NCBI GenBank assembly: GCA_036873135.1
Contig: JAPTYO010000005.1
Coordinates: forward strand, 7,542,166 to 7,606,165
DNA length: 64,000 bases
DNA from: Clarkia xantiana subsp. parviflora
Lineage: Eukaryota; Streptophyta; Magnoliopsida; Myrtales; Onagraceae
Direction of reading: 5' to 3'
Shown here: positions 34,383-47,770 of the stretch, piece after piece
Layout: each line of letters starts with the position of its first letter
How positions within the stretch are numbered: position 1 is the first letter of the stretch
Program-made: the position numbers and the translations under genes
Notes under the pieces: model-generated
Databases searched by the model: none
What the model was told of the DNA's origin: nothing
The model's input: only the letters and a program-made list of their open reading frames with translations

Positions 34383-35963
34383 ATGGATTCGAAATTTGTG
34401 CTATTATTCCTCTTCGTCTTCCTCGTCACTGAGGTACGTAATTGATTGGGTTGATTATTATATATATATATGTATCAATCAGGAACTAACTTGCTGCTAG
34501 CTAGCCCACATTGTCGGATCGGATCACACAGATTTAACTAACGCAACACAATACACGTTTTGATATCTTTATGGTTCGGTTCAGTTGTGTTGCTAATTTA
34601 GTAAAGTGGTGAAATGAAAGGGTTTTACTTCAAGTGAAGACGGACGTCTTAATCTGTTAGGGTTTTACTTCTGCTGTACAGGAAGTGTCGACGGCGGCCG
34701 TTGCTCCATCTTCTCCGGCTCAAGTTCCGGTCAAGTCACCAGCCATTCCACTACTTCCACCAAGAGTAGTCAAACCACCCTTCCCTCCGCTAGTCAAACC
34801 GCCGCTTCCTTCTGTTCCCCCGCCTCCTGTGGTCAAAACGCCTGTCCCTCCGGTGGTCAAACCCCCAGCACCTGCTCCTCCGGTGTTCAAACCGCCAACA
34901 CCTACGACTCCGGTAGTGAATCCGCCTAAACCGCCAACTCCTACGACTCCGGTGGTGAAGCCGCCTACACCGGTGATTAAACCGCCAACTCCTACAACTC
35001 CGGTGGTGAAGCCGCCTACACCGGTGATTAAACCTCCAGCTCCTGCACCTCCTTTGGTCAAACCTCCGAACCCTCCAGTGGTGAAGCCGCCAGCTGCTCC
35101 ACCGTTGGTCAAACCGCCAACCCCACCAGTGGTTAAACCGCCAACACCTTCGCCTCCAGTGGTCAAACCGCCAGTTCCTAGGCCCCCAGTGGTCAGACCA
35201 CCGACACCTTCTCCACCACCACCACCAACCATTCCAAAGCTGCCTCCTGTCAAGTCAAAAGCAGGTAACTAACATTGATAATCCAATTTTTAATTATTTT
35301 ATTATCCCGTTATAATTATATTTTATCTACAACTACAAATACAATAGATTTTCTTTTTTGGGTCGTAACTAAAAAATATTTTATTTTTTAAACTTAGCCA
35401 ATAAGGGGGAACGATACAACAACTTTGGGTGCAATTAGTTACACCCTAAAAGTTTACTAATTTTAACTAGCTTATCACAAGTGGTATTCTTACTAAGATG
35501 ATGAATATGGTGCATTAGTTGTAATATATGAGAAAATTTCAAAGTAGCATATTTTGTTAGAATTTAGGTTATATCTTTAGACATTAATAATGTGAAACAA
35601 TAAGTATACTAGAAATACCCGCCTTTTGTTTTTTTTTATTGTATATATTGACAAGAACTTAATTAGTGTAAAATGAATATAATTATATATGCTTAATTAA
35701 TTAAGCTTGGAGATTATATAGAAAATGGAAGTTGAGGATATATATAAGATAACGGGTGGATTATGGTTTGGTATACAGATTGCATCCCATTGTGCAATAA
35801 AAGATGCAGTGTGCACTCGAGGAAGAAGATTTGCATTAGAGTGTGCATGACATGCTGTGATCGCTGTAAGTGTGTGCCACCTGGCACCTACGGCAACCGG
35901 GAACTCTGTGGCAAGTGCTATACCGGCATGACCACCCACGGCAACAAACCTAAGTGCCCTTAA
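34383..35963 (+). CDS. GASA14: Proline-rich GASA/Snakin family protein (GASA14 type)
   Basis: Three exons, 34383-34433, 34682-35264 and 35779-35963, GT-AG, give 272 residues. Exon 1 encodes a 17-residue hydrophobic start (MDSKFVLLFLFVF), a signal peptide. Exon 2 encodes about 190 residues of Pro/Val/Lys/Thr-rich repeats (VVKPPTP, VIKPPTP), resembling hydroxyproline-rich wall proteins. Exon 3 encodes the GASA domain with all 12 cysteines in family order (CIPLCNKRC...CMTCCDRCKCVPPGTYGN...CGKCY...KCP). Signal peptide, proline-rich region and GASA domain together define the GASA14 architecture. Family members are secreted, gibberellin-responsive and linked to growth and redox control; the specific role here is inferred. 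The foldback element upstream may form part of the promoter. A TATA-like ctttatatag lies near 34331. Confidence 0.93.
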
Positions 35964-36764
35964 TTAATTAGCTTTATATATATATATGCATGTGTAAAAG
36001 TAGTAGCACAAGTATTAGTTAATAAGTTTCAATTATAAAGGTGGGTGGGTCGATCGACACCTAGCTAGAGGCATGTGACGTTGCAGAGACGATACATAAT
36101 GTATGCTCAATCAATATGAGGAGTTGATATGCAACTAAATATTCATAATATTATTATTGGTAATAACAAGATATGGTTCTGTTGGCCAAAAAAAAAAAAA
36201 AAAATATGGTTCTTGTTAGTTTTGGTTGCATTTACACGATAATAACTCTACTTTGCACTAAATGCATGACATGTCACCATTCGGCTTGACTAGTATAGAT
36301 TCGTTTTAATTGCATTCATATTGTTATGCAATTGCGCGACATATTCGATCGGCTACCTCTAACGATGTAAAACTGCATTTAATATTTTTATTATTATTAT
36401 TATAAAAAAGGTGATATGATGATATTTTTGTTTAGGTACGCATTAACACAACTCAGATGGATCGATACTTAGTCTGACCCACTCACTAGTACTCAGTCAT
36501 ATCACGCGATGGATCCTATGCCCTTGTCTTGTAGCAAAGGTCTCTATATACATCAAAATAAAAGGACCATTTTAGGCGAATGTAAAGTCGGAGAACCAAA
36601 TTTACGTCTAGTTTAACTTATGGACCACCATATTCAAAATTTTGGACCCAAATCAGGTCCAGTCCACCATTCAAATATTTTGGGCCGAAGCCCATTCAAA
36701 AACATTTCAGTAGGAGCTTTCTTCTTCCTTCGACTGTCACAGAGCTCAGATCGTTGAAGCGCCA
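35964..36764. other. GASA14-PIGN intergenic region
   Basis: No gene is seen. The region must hold the end of the GASA transcript and the promoter of PIGN. The 240 bases before 36765 contain 'gggccgaagcccattcaaa', a GGGCC-type motif common upstream of plant housekeeping genes, but no clear TATA box. Confidence 0.4.
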
Positions 36765-39700
36765 ATGAACTCAACAGACGGGATCTTAGGAACCAGAGAC
36801 GGCGAACGATCCAGAGTCTCCGGCAAGAAGAAGTGGCTGAAGCGGAGGGAGAGATGGCTAGTCATACTCGGGGTGGTTCTTCACGCGGTGTACATGCTCA
36901 GCATCTTCGACATCTACTTCAAGACGCCCATCGTCCACGGCATGGATCCCGTCACTCCGCGCTTCTCCGCCCCTGCCAAGCGTCTCGTCCTTCTTGTCGG
37001 TAGGTAACCACCACTGGCGCTCACTCTTCATTTCGTTACTGCTGGTTGGTTTGACATCAGTGATTTATCACCGGGGCGCGTTTATGCATTTGATTCTGTT
37101 TGTATTTATTTTTAATTTGTTGAAGCATATTTAGTAAGTTAATTGGGCATTGCGCTTGCAGTCTAGCTGCCTAAGATTTTGATTCTAGCTCGGCTAGAGT
37201 TTAAATTGAGCTTAAGTGACTTTGAAAATGCTGCAGCGGATGGTTTGCGTGCTGACAAGTTTTTCGAGCCTGACTCAGAAGGGAAGTTCAGAGCTCCATT
37301 TCTGAGAAGCGTGATTCAGGGACAAGGTAGATGGGGAGTCTCTCATGCTCGCCCTCCAACTGAATCACGGCCTGGACATGTTGCTATAATTGCTGGTTTC
37401 TATGAGGATCCTAGTGCGGTTACAAAAGGTATGTCATGTCCATTGATTTGCTAGGAAAACATCAGTCATTTCCCTGCACTGCTGCAAGATCAATTCATTT
37501 GCTGCATGCCAAATTTTGCAGGGTGGAAGGCAAATCCTGTTGAATTTGATTCTGTTTTTAATCGAAGCCGACATACATTTGCTTATGGGAGTCCTGATAT
37601 AATTCCAATATTTTGCGGAGCCCTACCGCATAGCACTTGGAATTCTTATCCTCATGAGTTTGAAGACTTTGCAACTGGTAACCACTATTCGGTGAACTCA
37701 ATCTGTCATACTCATGGTCGAAGATGCTAGTACTTGAACATAGTTTGCTACTAGTCAATCAAATAGAGAAAAGCTTGCAATTGGTTATATTTTGTGCAGA
37801 TGCATCCTTTCTGGACGAGTGGTCCTTTGAACAATTTGAGAGCCTTCTGAACAGTTCTGTCAATGATGAAAAACTGAGGACTTTGCTCCAACAAGACAAT
37901 CTTGTTGTCTTTTTACACTTGCTTGGCTGTGATTCAAATGGTCATGCCCATCGCCCCTATTCCTCTATCTATCTAAATAATGTGAAGGTCGTTGACCACA
38001 TTGCTAAACGTGTTTATGACCTCGTTGAGGGTTATTTCAAGGACAACCGAACTGCCTATGTCTTTACAGCTGATCATGGAATGAGCGATAAAGGTTAGCT
38101 ATTATTAGTTCCCACCTTTCTTTTCTTTTCTTTTCTTTTTCTTTCCTGAAATACTATTAAGTCGAAAATTTGATCCAAGCAATAATGTTCTTTTCTTTTT
38201 CTACTTTTATTTTCTGTCAACTTGTGTTTCCTTCCTGTTTGTGTTTAGATTGTTTCATAAAGAAAAGGTTCTTTCCATAGGAAGCCATGGTGATGGGCAT
38301 CCTGACAATACTGATACTCCCCTTGTTGTTTGGGGAGCCGGAGTTCAGCATCCCAAACCCATGATCAGCACCACCCATGAACATCACAACCTTCGGTTTG
38401 TTGATGAGCATCTGCATGACGCCCCAACACCCGTAGAATGGGGTCTTAGTCGCTTGGAAAGGGTGGATGTCAACCAAGCCGATATTGCAGCTCTCATGGT
38501 AATACACATTCAAATTTTTGTTGTGATCCTAAGAAACAAGTGCACTTCATTAATTTGATGATTTATTTATTTTCTCAAATGACAGTCAACTCTTCTTGGC
38601 TTGCCGTGCCCTATGAACTCGGTGGGAAATCTGCCCCTTGGTTACATCGACATGAATGAGGTGAGCGATAAAAGAGGGTATTTTATTTGAATGTCGAATG
38701 CTGTTGGGTACACTGGGAGTTCTATTTTTCGGCAAGCATTAAAAAGATAGAAAGAACATTGATTGAATGGCAGGACTTATATTCTTTATGTGTTTTGGTC
38801 TTGAATTTTCTTTTATTGAGCTCAATAAATTGTGACAGGCGAGGCAATGTGTTTCTTCAGTACATCTTTTTTTTCTGGTCAAGTTCCAGAAGAAAATTAC
38901 TAATAGATACAGTATTTTTTGTTCTGTAGGCAGAGGAAGTAGAGGCTGTGCTAGCCAACACAAAGCAAATTCTTAAGCAATTTCTTCAAAAATCAGGTAC
39001 GTTCTCATGCGTACTCTAGTTCTCGCTGTAATATCAATCATGTGATCACTCCAGGTTTGACTTTTACGTTTGAACCGCTCCATCTTCCTTCCCTTGAGCA
39101 ACGAAAGTGGCTTCGAGTGTTTTTCTAAAGACTTGAATTATACATGAACTCCGAGCAATTCTATGTTTTAGTCTGGCCCTGATTATGGCTTCTTTTCTGC
39201 ATCTGGTTTTATGATTTTTATTTTGAGATTAGACTCTACAAGAGACTGCAACGAGTATCTTTGCTTTTCTATTACCAGATGTAAAGCAGTCCAATTTATT
39301 AAACTTCAAGCCGTTTAAGCCACTGGCGCATCATCAGGCCATACTGGATCAAATTGAGGAAGAAATCTCTGCCAAGGACTACAAATCTGCCTTGAAACAG
39401 TCTGAGAGTTTGAGAAGCTTGGCACTTGAAGGACTTCACTATTTTCAAACATATGATTGGCTGATGCTGATGACTATAATTACGTTGGGTTATGTTGGTT
39501 GGATGTTCTATCTTGCTCTCCATGTCCTGCAGTGTTATACATCATTGCCAGGAAACATATTTGGAAAGGATCAAGCTGTCCATCTAAGAAATAGTACCGG
39601 AAAAGTAATGTCCATGTAAGCCCTATTTTTTTCCAATACAAATTTGAACTCATAAAGTCATATTTTCAGCTAATGTCATGTGAGCCATCTGTGTTCAGAA

Positions 39701-42397
39701 TAAATAAATAAATAAGTAAGATTATTAGGATCAACTAAATTCTCCTTTTTGTTTGGTTGACAGAAAACATAACCTAAAGGAATCAAGCTGGTTTTTGCAT
39801 GCTATCTCATATCTCATATTATATCCCTTTGTGGATGCTTTATATTTTTATTAGGTTTATAGTGGTTATAATTCCATGGCCAGCCTTAGACACTAAGCAG
39901 TGTTATCGTGTAGATTATTCAGATACATATATTACACTTGGAGTTCTGAATTTCCATTGTTTCAGTATGTTCACTCTCACTTATATTGCAGATACATCAG
40001 TTGGGAATTTTGGTGATGGCATTGTTTTCAGTTATACTATTTGTGGAGCACTCTCCTCCTCTATATCATGCATATGCCGCAATGACAATATTCCTTTGGA
40101 CAAGAATTATTGGTGAATATCGATTCATAAAAGTGCTGTGGAGATGTATGCATGGGAAAAAGTTGGGCATCATATTCAAGCTCCTAGCTACCTTAGTCAT
40201 CTCTGTTGTGCTGCTTGAATTGTTGGTACGGATGTAAAACATTAAATAATAGTGCATATGGGTATATATCAAGTTGTGAAGTTCATTATGTTAATGTTCA
40301 TTCTGCTTGCAACAGGTGAACAGTTTCACGGAAAGGAAGCTTTATACATGGTGTTTTCTGATTGCGGGGACTGCAGCATGTTTCTATTTGTTCTCCTTGA
40401 TGCGTTGGAGATCGGGGATACCTATTTTTGTCTGTCTGTCTTGTTGGTTCTTATCCATGTTCACTCTAATGCCGGCAGAAATACCCGATAATAATCAGTT
40501 GGTGTATGTTTTTTGCCTTGAATAGTTTCCACATATGAAGCTTCCTAGCTACTTTTTTTTTCTTTTGAAATAAAAAAATACAAAACAAACTGTATGATTG
40601 TAACTTTCTACATGTGTGTATTTTCTTTTTACAGAATAGCAAGTGGATTTATGATCACTGCAATAGGAGTCGCTGGGAGGTGGTTCAATATGAATGCTGA
40701 AGGTAACAAGTACTGGTCTAGCATCTGCAGTCACGATATAAAGAAACCAAAATTCCCAATGCTCTTTCTTTTACAGGTGCGTGAGATTTTACATTGTTTA
40801 CTTCTCTCACAAAATTGTAAATTTTAATTCAACCGGTAGGCGGAGGTGAATCTACCATTACTTACCTTTATTTTCTAAATGGAAACAGATAGTTTTGGTT
40901 GCTTTATCATCAATCATGGTGTCGCTATCTACATCTCACAGAAAGGAGAATCAAGAATTACATGCATTGCACCAGTTCTTGAATTGGTGTACTGCTGGTA
41001 AGGCTGTTTTCACTGATTGAATTCCTTGTCAATTTCCAATCTCTAATTTTGGCATTTCATTATCAACACGAAATTCTTATTGATACTGTACTTTCACACC
41101 GTACAGTTATTTCTATGCTTCTCCCACTATTTTCTGAGAATGGCCTTTTGTCCCGGCTGACATCAGTTTTTCTTGGTTTCGCTCCTACATTCCTCCTTCT
41201 ATCTATCGGGTATCCCTTCTCTTAAAGCTCCTTTATGTTAAACCTGTACTGTGTCCTAAGCTATGAACTTACAGAAAATGCTAAAGTTTAACCTCTTATA
41301 TATGAACTGTGTGAGGTAGATATGAAGCTGTGTTTTATGGTGCACTTGGTCTTGTACTCATGGCATGGATTCTGTTCGAGAACACACTGATGTACTTGAC
41401 AAAAGTGGATAAGTTATCCGCTGCTAATAAAGGTCTCGAGGAACATGCGGTTCTTGAAAACGAAGAAAGATGCTTACAGCTGTCTGATGTCAGGATCCCA
41501 TTAATCTTTGTAAGTTTTTCTTGCTCTTACTCACCATTTGCTTAATATGAGTTAGGTTGTGAATGTTTCATATTATGAGCCAGGGACCTCACTTTACAGT
41601 AATAACTAATAGGTTGAAGCTAAAGTCCGTATTTCCATTCTTATGTCTATATTTCCCAGTTGGTCCTGTTCAATGTTGCCTTCTTTGGAACCGGCAACTT
41701 TGCAAGCATTGCAAGCTTTGAGATTTCATCTGTGTATCGGTTTATAACTATCTTCAGTGTAAGATAAACTGATCTCCACTTTATCTAGTTTGCTGTGAGT
41801 GTGCTTTTTGTTTAAGCTTTTGGTGATGTTGTGCAGCCGTTCTTGATGGCAGCTCTGCTTATTTTCAAGTTGTTCATACCGTTCATGCTTGTGATGTAAG
41901 TAATTTAATGTCTACTACAGTTGCATTTTCCGATATAATCACTAAAAATTACTACTACCAACACACATGGAAATTAAATGCAGATGTACCTTCAGTGCAA
42001 TAGCCAAGCTCATCAAAGTTCCTCGATCAGGATGTTATTTCCTTGTGATACTATTTTCGGATGTGATGACCATCCATTTCTTCTTCCTGGTAACAAACAA
42101 ACCCCTATTTGTATTTGCAGCATTTGGATATTCAATCAATCGCTCATTCTTGATAGCAATAGATAGATTTTTGGGTGGTTTTATATTATTATTATTATTG
42201 TTTAATTTGAGTTTGGTTTGATGAAGGTACGAAACACGGGAAGCTGGATGGAAATTGGCAACAGCATCAGTCACTTTGGTATAGTGAGCGCCCAAGTGGT
42301 GTTCGTGCTGTTACTGTTTGCACTCACTGACATATACACCAGGGACATTCAGATTACTCCAAATCGCCGATCATCATCATCTAGGAAAGTTATGTAG
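36765..42397 (+). CDS. PIGN: GPI ethanolamine phosphate transferase 1 (PIG-N/Mcd4)
   Basis: Eighteen GT-AG exons: 36765-36999, 37237-37428, 37522-37677, 37800-38093, 38281-38498, 38586-38660, 38930-38996, 39279-39604, 39992-40225, 40316-40503, 40635-40776, 40889-40997, 41107-41209, 41320-41509, 41660-41758, 41837-41895, 41984-42089, 42227-42397. They join in frame to 987 residues, the family length. An N-terminal membrane anchor (about 30-50) precedes an alkaline-phosphatase-like lumenal domain with [10 protein letters not shown] (about 78-87), [21 protein letters not shown] (D239, H243), FTADHG (D286, H287) and SHGDGH (H295). The C-terminal half is many membrane spans. PIG-N adds ethanolamine phosphate to the first mannose of the GPI precursor in the ER. 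The weakest junction is the exon 8 donor (GTAATG at 39605), chosen because only it keeps frame with exon 9. Confidence 0.93.
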
Positions 42398-43865
42398 ACA
42401 GTTGCGCCTTTAATATTTGGTTGATTGAAGGCTTATCACGTCTCCACATTCATCGCTTAAAATGTTGAGCAACATTTAGCTGTAGCTGTGTTGTTGAATT
42501 GGTGAGTCGACTCAATTTTGTATGGGATAGCTGAAGTTATTTTGCCGAATTTTTCATCAAAATAACGATTTTGTGATACCCATATACCCAAATATCGGAT
42601 TTGTCTTTTTGATGATTAAAATATGAGTACGTGACTCCAATTCGAGTGCTGAGCTGAATGCGACTATCATTTGCGTCGTGTATTCTGTTTATGAGTAATT
42701 AATTTAATTAAAAATAATAGTTAAACCAAAAAAATATTTACTTTTCTTGTTAAGCGAATGAGATTTATGCACCAAGTTCTTTTACTTAATTTTTTTTCCT
42801 TTTATAATTTTTTTTTTTATTTTAGTTAGTTTTAGGGTTTACATAGTTTTTAGAGTTTTTTTACTTCTACAACAAACCTATCGAGTTAGGTAAAAAGTTT
42901 GATCTAGTGAATTTTAAGGTAAATTGTTTTGAATAGTTTTATAAATTATAGGTTTAACTTATTCAAGTCCAATCTAATAATTTTTGTATATAAAAAAAAA
43001 AAAACTTATCCATCTTGTATTTATCTAACCAAATTGTATGCATAATTTTTGTTATAACATTTTATCTGATTAAATCGTCCGTCTAATATAATAGGTTTTA
43101 AAAAAATTATTTTTTCTAAAAAACTAATAGATTTTATACATGATATGATTAGGTGAACCATTAATAATTTTTTATTCCTTAAGTTGGGTGAGAAATAGAA
43201 ATATTTAAAGCAAGTTAACCTCAACGGTTATATTTAATGAGTCGAATGATTTTGATATAGTAGAAATGATTCCTTTCCCATATAGACAGACTGCTATGAG
43301 CTGAATAGAGTGTGAAAGGAAAGGAGTGTAGACAGGCTGCAACCCTTCCTTGTTCGGCATCGTTCAGGATATCCAGTTTTTAATTTCAGTTACCTCTTCT
43401 GTTATTTATACTGTACCTAGACTTCGGGTCTCTAAAGCACACAAACTTACTACTAGTGCTGCGAACTTATCTGTAACAGGATCTTGGTTAACTCAGGACA
43501 TCCCGTATCAATTACGGATGGACTAAGGGAGCCTATTATATATATTAAGTATGCTGTTAAGACAAAAAAAAAAAAAAAAAGGTTTGTATAGGAGGGAAAG
43601 TACAAGGAAATGCAAGTATTACTTAAGAATGGTCCTGTAATAAGTAAGTAGGCGAGGGGCAAAGAATAGTGGGAATCACGAAGCCACATACATCACCTGT
43701 CTTGTTGCGTTATATAATTATTAGGAGAATCAATCAGTCCCTACCTATTTCGTGGAAATGTACCGGACGACTTTTATAGTTTATATAGCACATCATGATA
43801 GGGGCTTTTGCTCATGGGGCTATATTTTTCATTAGAGATTACAATCCGGAAGAGAATGAGGATAA
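42398..43865. other. PIGN 3' flank and intergenic DNA
   Basis: AT-rich, with long A or T runs, including A-runs at 42991-43004 and 43566-43580. No protein or transposon family is recognised. The frame at 43453-43689 on the - strand is low complexity. Confidence 0.4.
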
Positions 43866-43874
43866 TATATATAA

Positions 43875-44730
43875 AGGTTAAAGGTCCTTTTGGTACCACA
43901 TGTTTGCAAAAATTACACTGTTCATACCACTAGTATTTTTCGTACCGAATTGGTACCATATGTTTCCAAACCTTACTGTTTTGGTACCTCCGTTAGGGTT
44001 CTGTCAAAAACAACCGTTAAATGGCATGTGCCATGCACGTGACCAGCCCAAAACTTTCAATTTTGTTACAATTTAGTCCATCTAATACATCCCTAACTTT
44101 TATTTTGTTCAATTTAGTCCTAAAACTTCAAAACCAAACCATTTTCCCAAATTGACCTAGCCAGACCTAGCCATGGGCTAGGTCCGACCCTCGGTCATGG
44201 TCGCCGGACCCAGGCGACCCCGACCCAGGGTCGGACCTAGCCCTAGGCTAGGTCCGGCTAGGTCAATTGGGACCTAGCCCCAATTTAACTCAATTGGGAC
44301 CTAGCCCCAATTTAACTCAATTGGGGCTAGGTCCCAATTGACCTAGCCGGACCTAGCCTAGGGCTAGGTCCGACCCTGGGTCGGGATCGCCTGGGTCCGG
44401 TGACCATGACCCAGGGTCGGACCTAGCCCATGGCTAGGTCCGGCTAGGTCAATTTGGGGAAATGGTTTGATTTTGAAGTTTTAGGACTAAATTGAACAAA
44501 ATAAAAGTTAGGGATGTATTAGATGGACTAAATTGTAACAAAATTGAAAGTTTTGGGCTGGTCACGTGCATGGCACATGCCATTTAACAGCTGTTTTTTA
44601 CGGAACCCTAACGGAGGTACCAAAACAGTAAGGTTTGGAAACATATGGTACCAATTCGGTACGAAAAAATACTAGTGGTATGAACAGTGTAATTTTTGTA
44701 AACATGTGGTACCAAAAGGACCTTTAACCC
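43875..44730. mobile_element. Foldback Mutator-like element, family A copy 1
   Basis: An 856-bp element with perfect 9-bp target duplication TATATATAA (43866-43874 and 44731-44739). Termini are (G/A)GGTTAAAGGTCCTTTTGG and its complement, and almost the whole element is one hairpin of arms over 400 bp. Each arm carries CACGTG (44036-44041 and 44563-44568) within ccatgcacgtgacc. The central third is an array of gacctagcc/ggctaggtc palindromes. No transposase frame exists, so mobility would depend on a MULE elsewhere. Confidence 0.9.
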
Positions 44731-44839
44731 TATATATAATTTTAAACATCAAAGAAGACTCCGCGTAAAATAGGAAAAACTTAACATGTACCTTCAAGTT
44801 TCACTTTAAAAAAAGTCACTTTTAGAAACAACATTTGAT

Positions 44840-45270
44840 AAAAAAAAGTTATAGGTATTTTGGTACTGCATGTTTGTCCACTTTTGACTATTGATATTAC
44901 ATGTTTGGTTTTGCCTATTTTTTGTACCATACGTTTGCTAATTGTATACTTTTGGTCTGATCGTTAGTGTTGACCGTTAAATAGTCACGTGACTTGCACA
45001 TGCCTAGTCAAAAAATTTGATTTTGTTCAGTTTAGTTCTCAAATTTATTATCCTAATTTTTATTTTTACAATTTAGTCCTTAAACATTTTTATCCGCACC
45101 TTAGGACTAAATTGACCTAATCATGGTCCGACCCATGGCTAGGTTGGACCATAATTAGGATTGCCCGGGTCTGGCGACCCTAGCCATGGTCCGACCGAGT
45201 CATGGGTCGGACCATGGCTAGGCTAATTTAGCATTAAGGTCCAATTGGGTCAATTAGCAATATACCATTT
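44840..45270. mobile_element. Degenerate relative of family A, one arm only
   Basis: Carries the same ordered phrases as one arm of the family A elements in diverged form: 'ttttggtac.gcatgtttg', 'cgttaa.tagtcacgtgac', 'aatttagtcct' and a gg.tcggaccatggctagg palindromic centre, including CACGTG at 44986-44991. No second arm or target duplication can be found. It is an old or truncated copy. Confidence 0.55.
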
Positions 45271-45549
45271 TAAACCTATCTATGTTTTAGATTGCACATT
45301 GAGTAATGTGCTGAATCTGCTTAGACCCCAGGATTAGATGCAACTTGCAGCGGCCTTTACTATACTAATCAGATCTGCTACTGTTCTCATGCTTATACAT
45401 ACAGAGATATAGATCAAACAGAACACGGAATATTAAATTCAAATTTGAATTGATTTCACCATGCATTTCATATAGAGATGGGTTGGTTTATGAATTCGTT
45501 TTACCATGTCATGACATATCTTGATCTCCTTTTTAAGTACTGTGGTAAG

Positions 45550-46245
45550 CAGGGGCGGACCTACATGTAGTTGGGGGTGTAGTCGCACCCGCTCAACTTT
45601 ATATAATTTGTATAAATATAGTGGATATTGTAGTATATAGGTAAATTCTGCACCCTCTCATTTAAGCATGAAAAATGTTTGTTGCACCTCTCACTTAAGT
45701 GTATATCTAAGATTTTATCTAACTATCTAAGATTCTAAAAATATTTATTTATTTATTTAAATAAATACAAAAGTATTAGCAAAATAATCCGCAGTAGTTT
45801 TTTGTCATTAGTTTAGTTTAACGAGGATAGTTTGATCAACGATTTTTTTAGAAATGCTTAATCAACCGATTCAAGCATGTGAATGACATGCAAATATGTG
45901 CAACATATTTAACTGTGTTATGTCTTAGGCAAAAAGACATGTCTTTTGGGAAAAAGACATTTCTTTTTCGGTTAATATTAAAAGTCAGTCTGATAGCTAG
46001 CACGCGATCTATATTTGGTGGTAATACTTAATATATAGGTATTATTAGTGAATACTTATTTATGGAATAAATTAATAATTAGGTAAATACGTTTTAGAGC
46101 ATTGCATTATTTAATAAACAACATATTTTACATTTACCAAATGAATAATAATTCGACATCCGGTCGTACTCTTAGTAGTAAGTGCATTTTATTTCGGGTT
46201 GCACCATTCATCGCGAATCTAACTCCGCTACTGATTGCGCCACTG
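45550..46245 (+). mobile_element. hAT-like MITE, left copy of the composite
   Basis: Starts CAGGGGCGGACCTACATG and ends gattgcgccactg; the terminal repeat CAG(G/T)GGCGGA fits non-autonomous hAT elements. Compared with the right copy it lacks about 25 bases just before the right end. It contains a single uninterrupted TTTAATAAA at 46110-46118, the empty site for the MULE found in the other copy. Confidence 0.8.
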
Positions 46246-46694
46246 CCTAGCAGCCATGCATCTTAATCAATTTCTATCCCTTATTTACTTCTATGCAAAT
46301 TACTTAATTCAAAAGCTGACATACCAGACGTTTTTCTCTTTTTTGTTCTCATTCAAATGCGACAAATCAAATCAAATGTCTGTTGTTACATAGTTTAACA
46401 TTACATAGCTTAAAAAAAATAATAAAAATATATGCATGCTGATGATATTTCACCAAATTACTCATTGCATCCTTCAAATTTGTTTTAGCATCAAATATAC
46501 ATTTATGAAAAGTAGTTAGCGATTGTTCGTCCTCTATTGGAAATTAAACCTCATTTTAATTTCTGGCTAAGTATACACCGAAATTTTAGTGATTGTATGA
46601 TAAATGGACTGAAGCCATCTCTGTTGAGAATTTGACTTGTTATTTATCTCACTTACAATTAAGTTACAACTAAATTTATTTGAGATAAATTAAT

Positions 46695-47567
46695 GGGTTA
46701 AGAACCTATGAAAGGTCTGAACTATCACCCATGTTAACGGGAGAGGTCTGAAATTTAAAAAGTTAATAACAGAGGTCTGAAATTACAATTTTGTTGATTT
46801 GAGGTTTTCCGTCCATTTTTAGGGTTAAATTTAACAGAATTGTGTGAAATGACATTTTTGCCCCTTTAATATTTTGTTTTATTTAATATCTTATTTAAGG
46901 AAATGTGAAATGACAATTTTACCCCTAAAGTCAAACTAAAGCCACCCAACTCCGGCCACCACCACCCGACTCCGGCCACCACCACCTCGACTCCGACCAC
47001 CACCACCTCGGCTCCGGCGACCCGACTCCGGCCACCACGGGGCCAAAAAAGCTCTGATCGGGGCCAAAAAGCTCCGATCGGGGCCAAAAAAGCTCCGATC
47101 GGAGCCAAAAAAGCTCAGATCGGAGCTTTTTGGCTCCGATCGGAGTCCAATCGGGGCCGGTGGCTCCGATCGGAGCCCAATCGGGGCCGGTGGCTCCGAT
47201 TTTGGCCCAATCGGAGCCTTGGTGGTGGTCGCCGGAGTACGTCGGTGGTCGCCGAAGTACGATGGTGGTCGCCGGGGTACGATTGGTGGTTGCCGGAGTA
47301 CCGTGGTGGCTTCAAGGGCATTTTGGTCTTTTCACTCCATGCATGTGAGGGGCACACTTGATAGAAGGGCATTTTTGGAATTTTATTTAATTTCCGGTCA
47401 CATGCCAAGCATGTGACCAACTTCCGTTAGTTTTAACGGAAAAAACTAACGGAGACCGCTGTTATCAACAAAACAGAAATTTCAGACCACTGTTATTAAC
47501 TTTTTAAATTTCAGACCTCTCCCGTTAACATGGGTGATAATTCAGACCTTTCATAGGTTCTTAACCC
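46695..47567. mobile_element. Foldback Mutator-like element, family B copy 2
   Basis: An 873-bp element with a perfect 9-bp duplication TAAATTAAT (46686-46694 and 47568-47576) and ends GGGTTAAGAACC.../...GGTTCTTAACCC. The arms match the element at 12896-13416. Unlike that copy, its centre (about 46940-47320) is GC-rich and built from repeated gctccgatcgg(a/g)gcc palindromes and ccggccacc/ggtggtcgccgg units. The frames at 46866-47108, 47115-47420 and 47130-47348 come from these repeats and are not likely genes. ggtcacatgccaagcatgtgacc-type palindrome at 47397-47419. Confidence 0.88.
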
Positions 47568-47770
47568 TAAATTAATACTTATAAAGCATCGCTCATGCTA
47601 AAAGATTCATCATACTACTAACTAGATACATTAAACCTAGTACACCTAGAAAAAACATGATGATGCAGACTTAAGACTATGATTAGGTACTTAACCCTAA
47701 ATTTAAGGGCTATAATGTAAAAAACAAAAAAAAAAATATATAAGTATGATATAGTACTAACAATTTTTAC

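Noticed and set aside
34720..35253. Gly-rich 177-codon frame on the - strand
   Set aside because: It is the exact antisense of the proline-rich GASA14 exon; CCN-rich proline codons read as Gly/Thr codons on the other strand.
39605..39617. Alternative PIGN exon 8 donor at 39616 (ccat|gtaagc)
   Set aside because: It looks like a stronger donor but would join exon 9 out of frame; the donor after 39604 preserves the frame into IHQLGIL.
46866..47420. Several frames on both strands in the GC-rich segment
   Set aside because: They arise from the palindromic gctccgatcggagcc repeats inside a foldback element; the same words appear on both strands.
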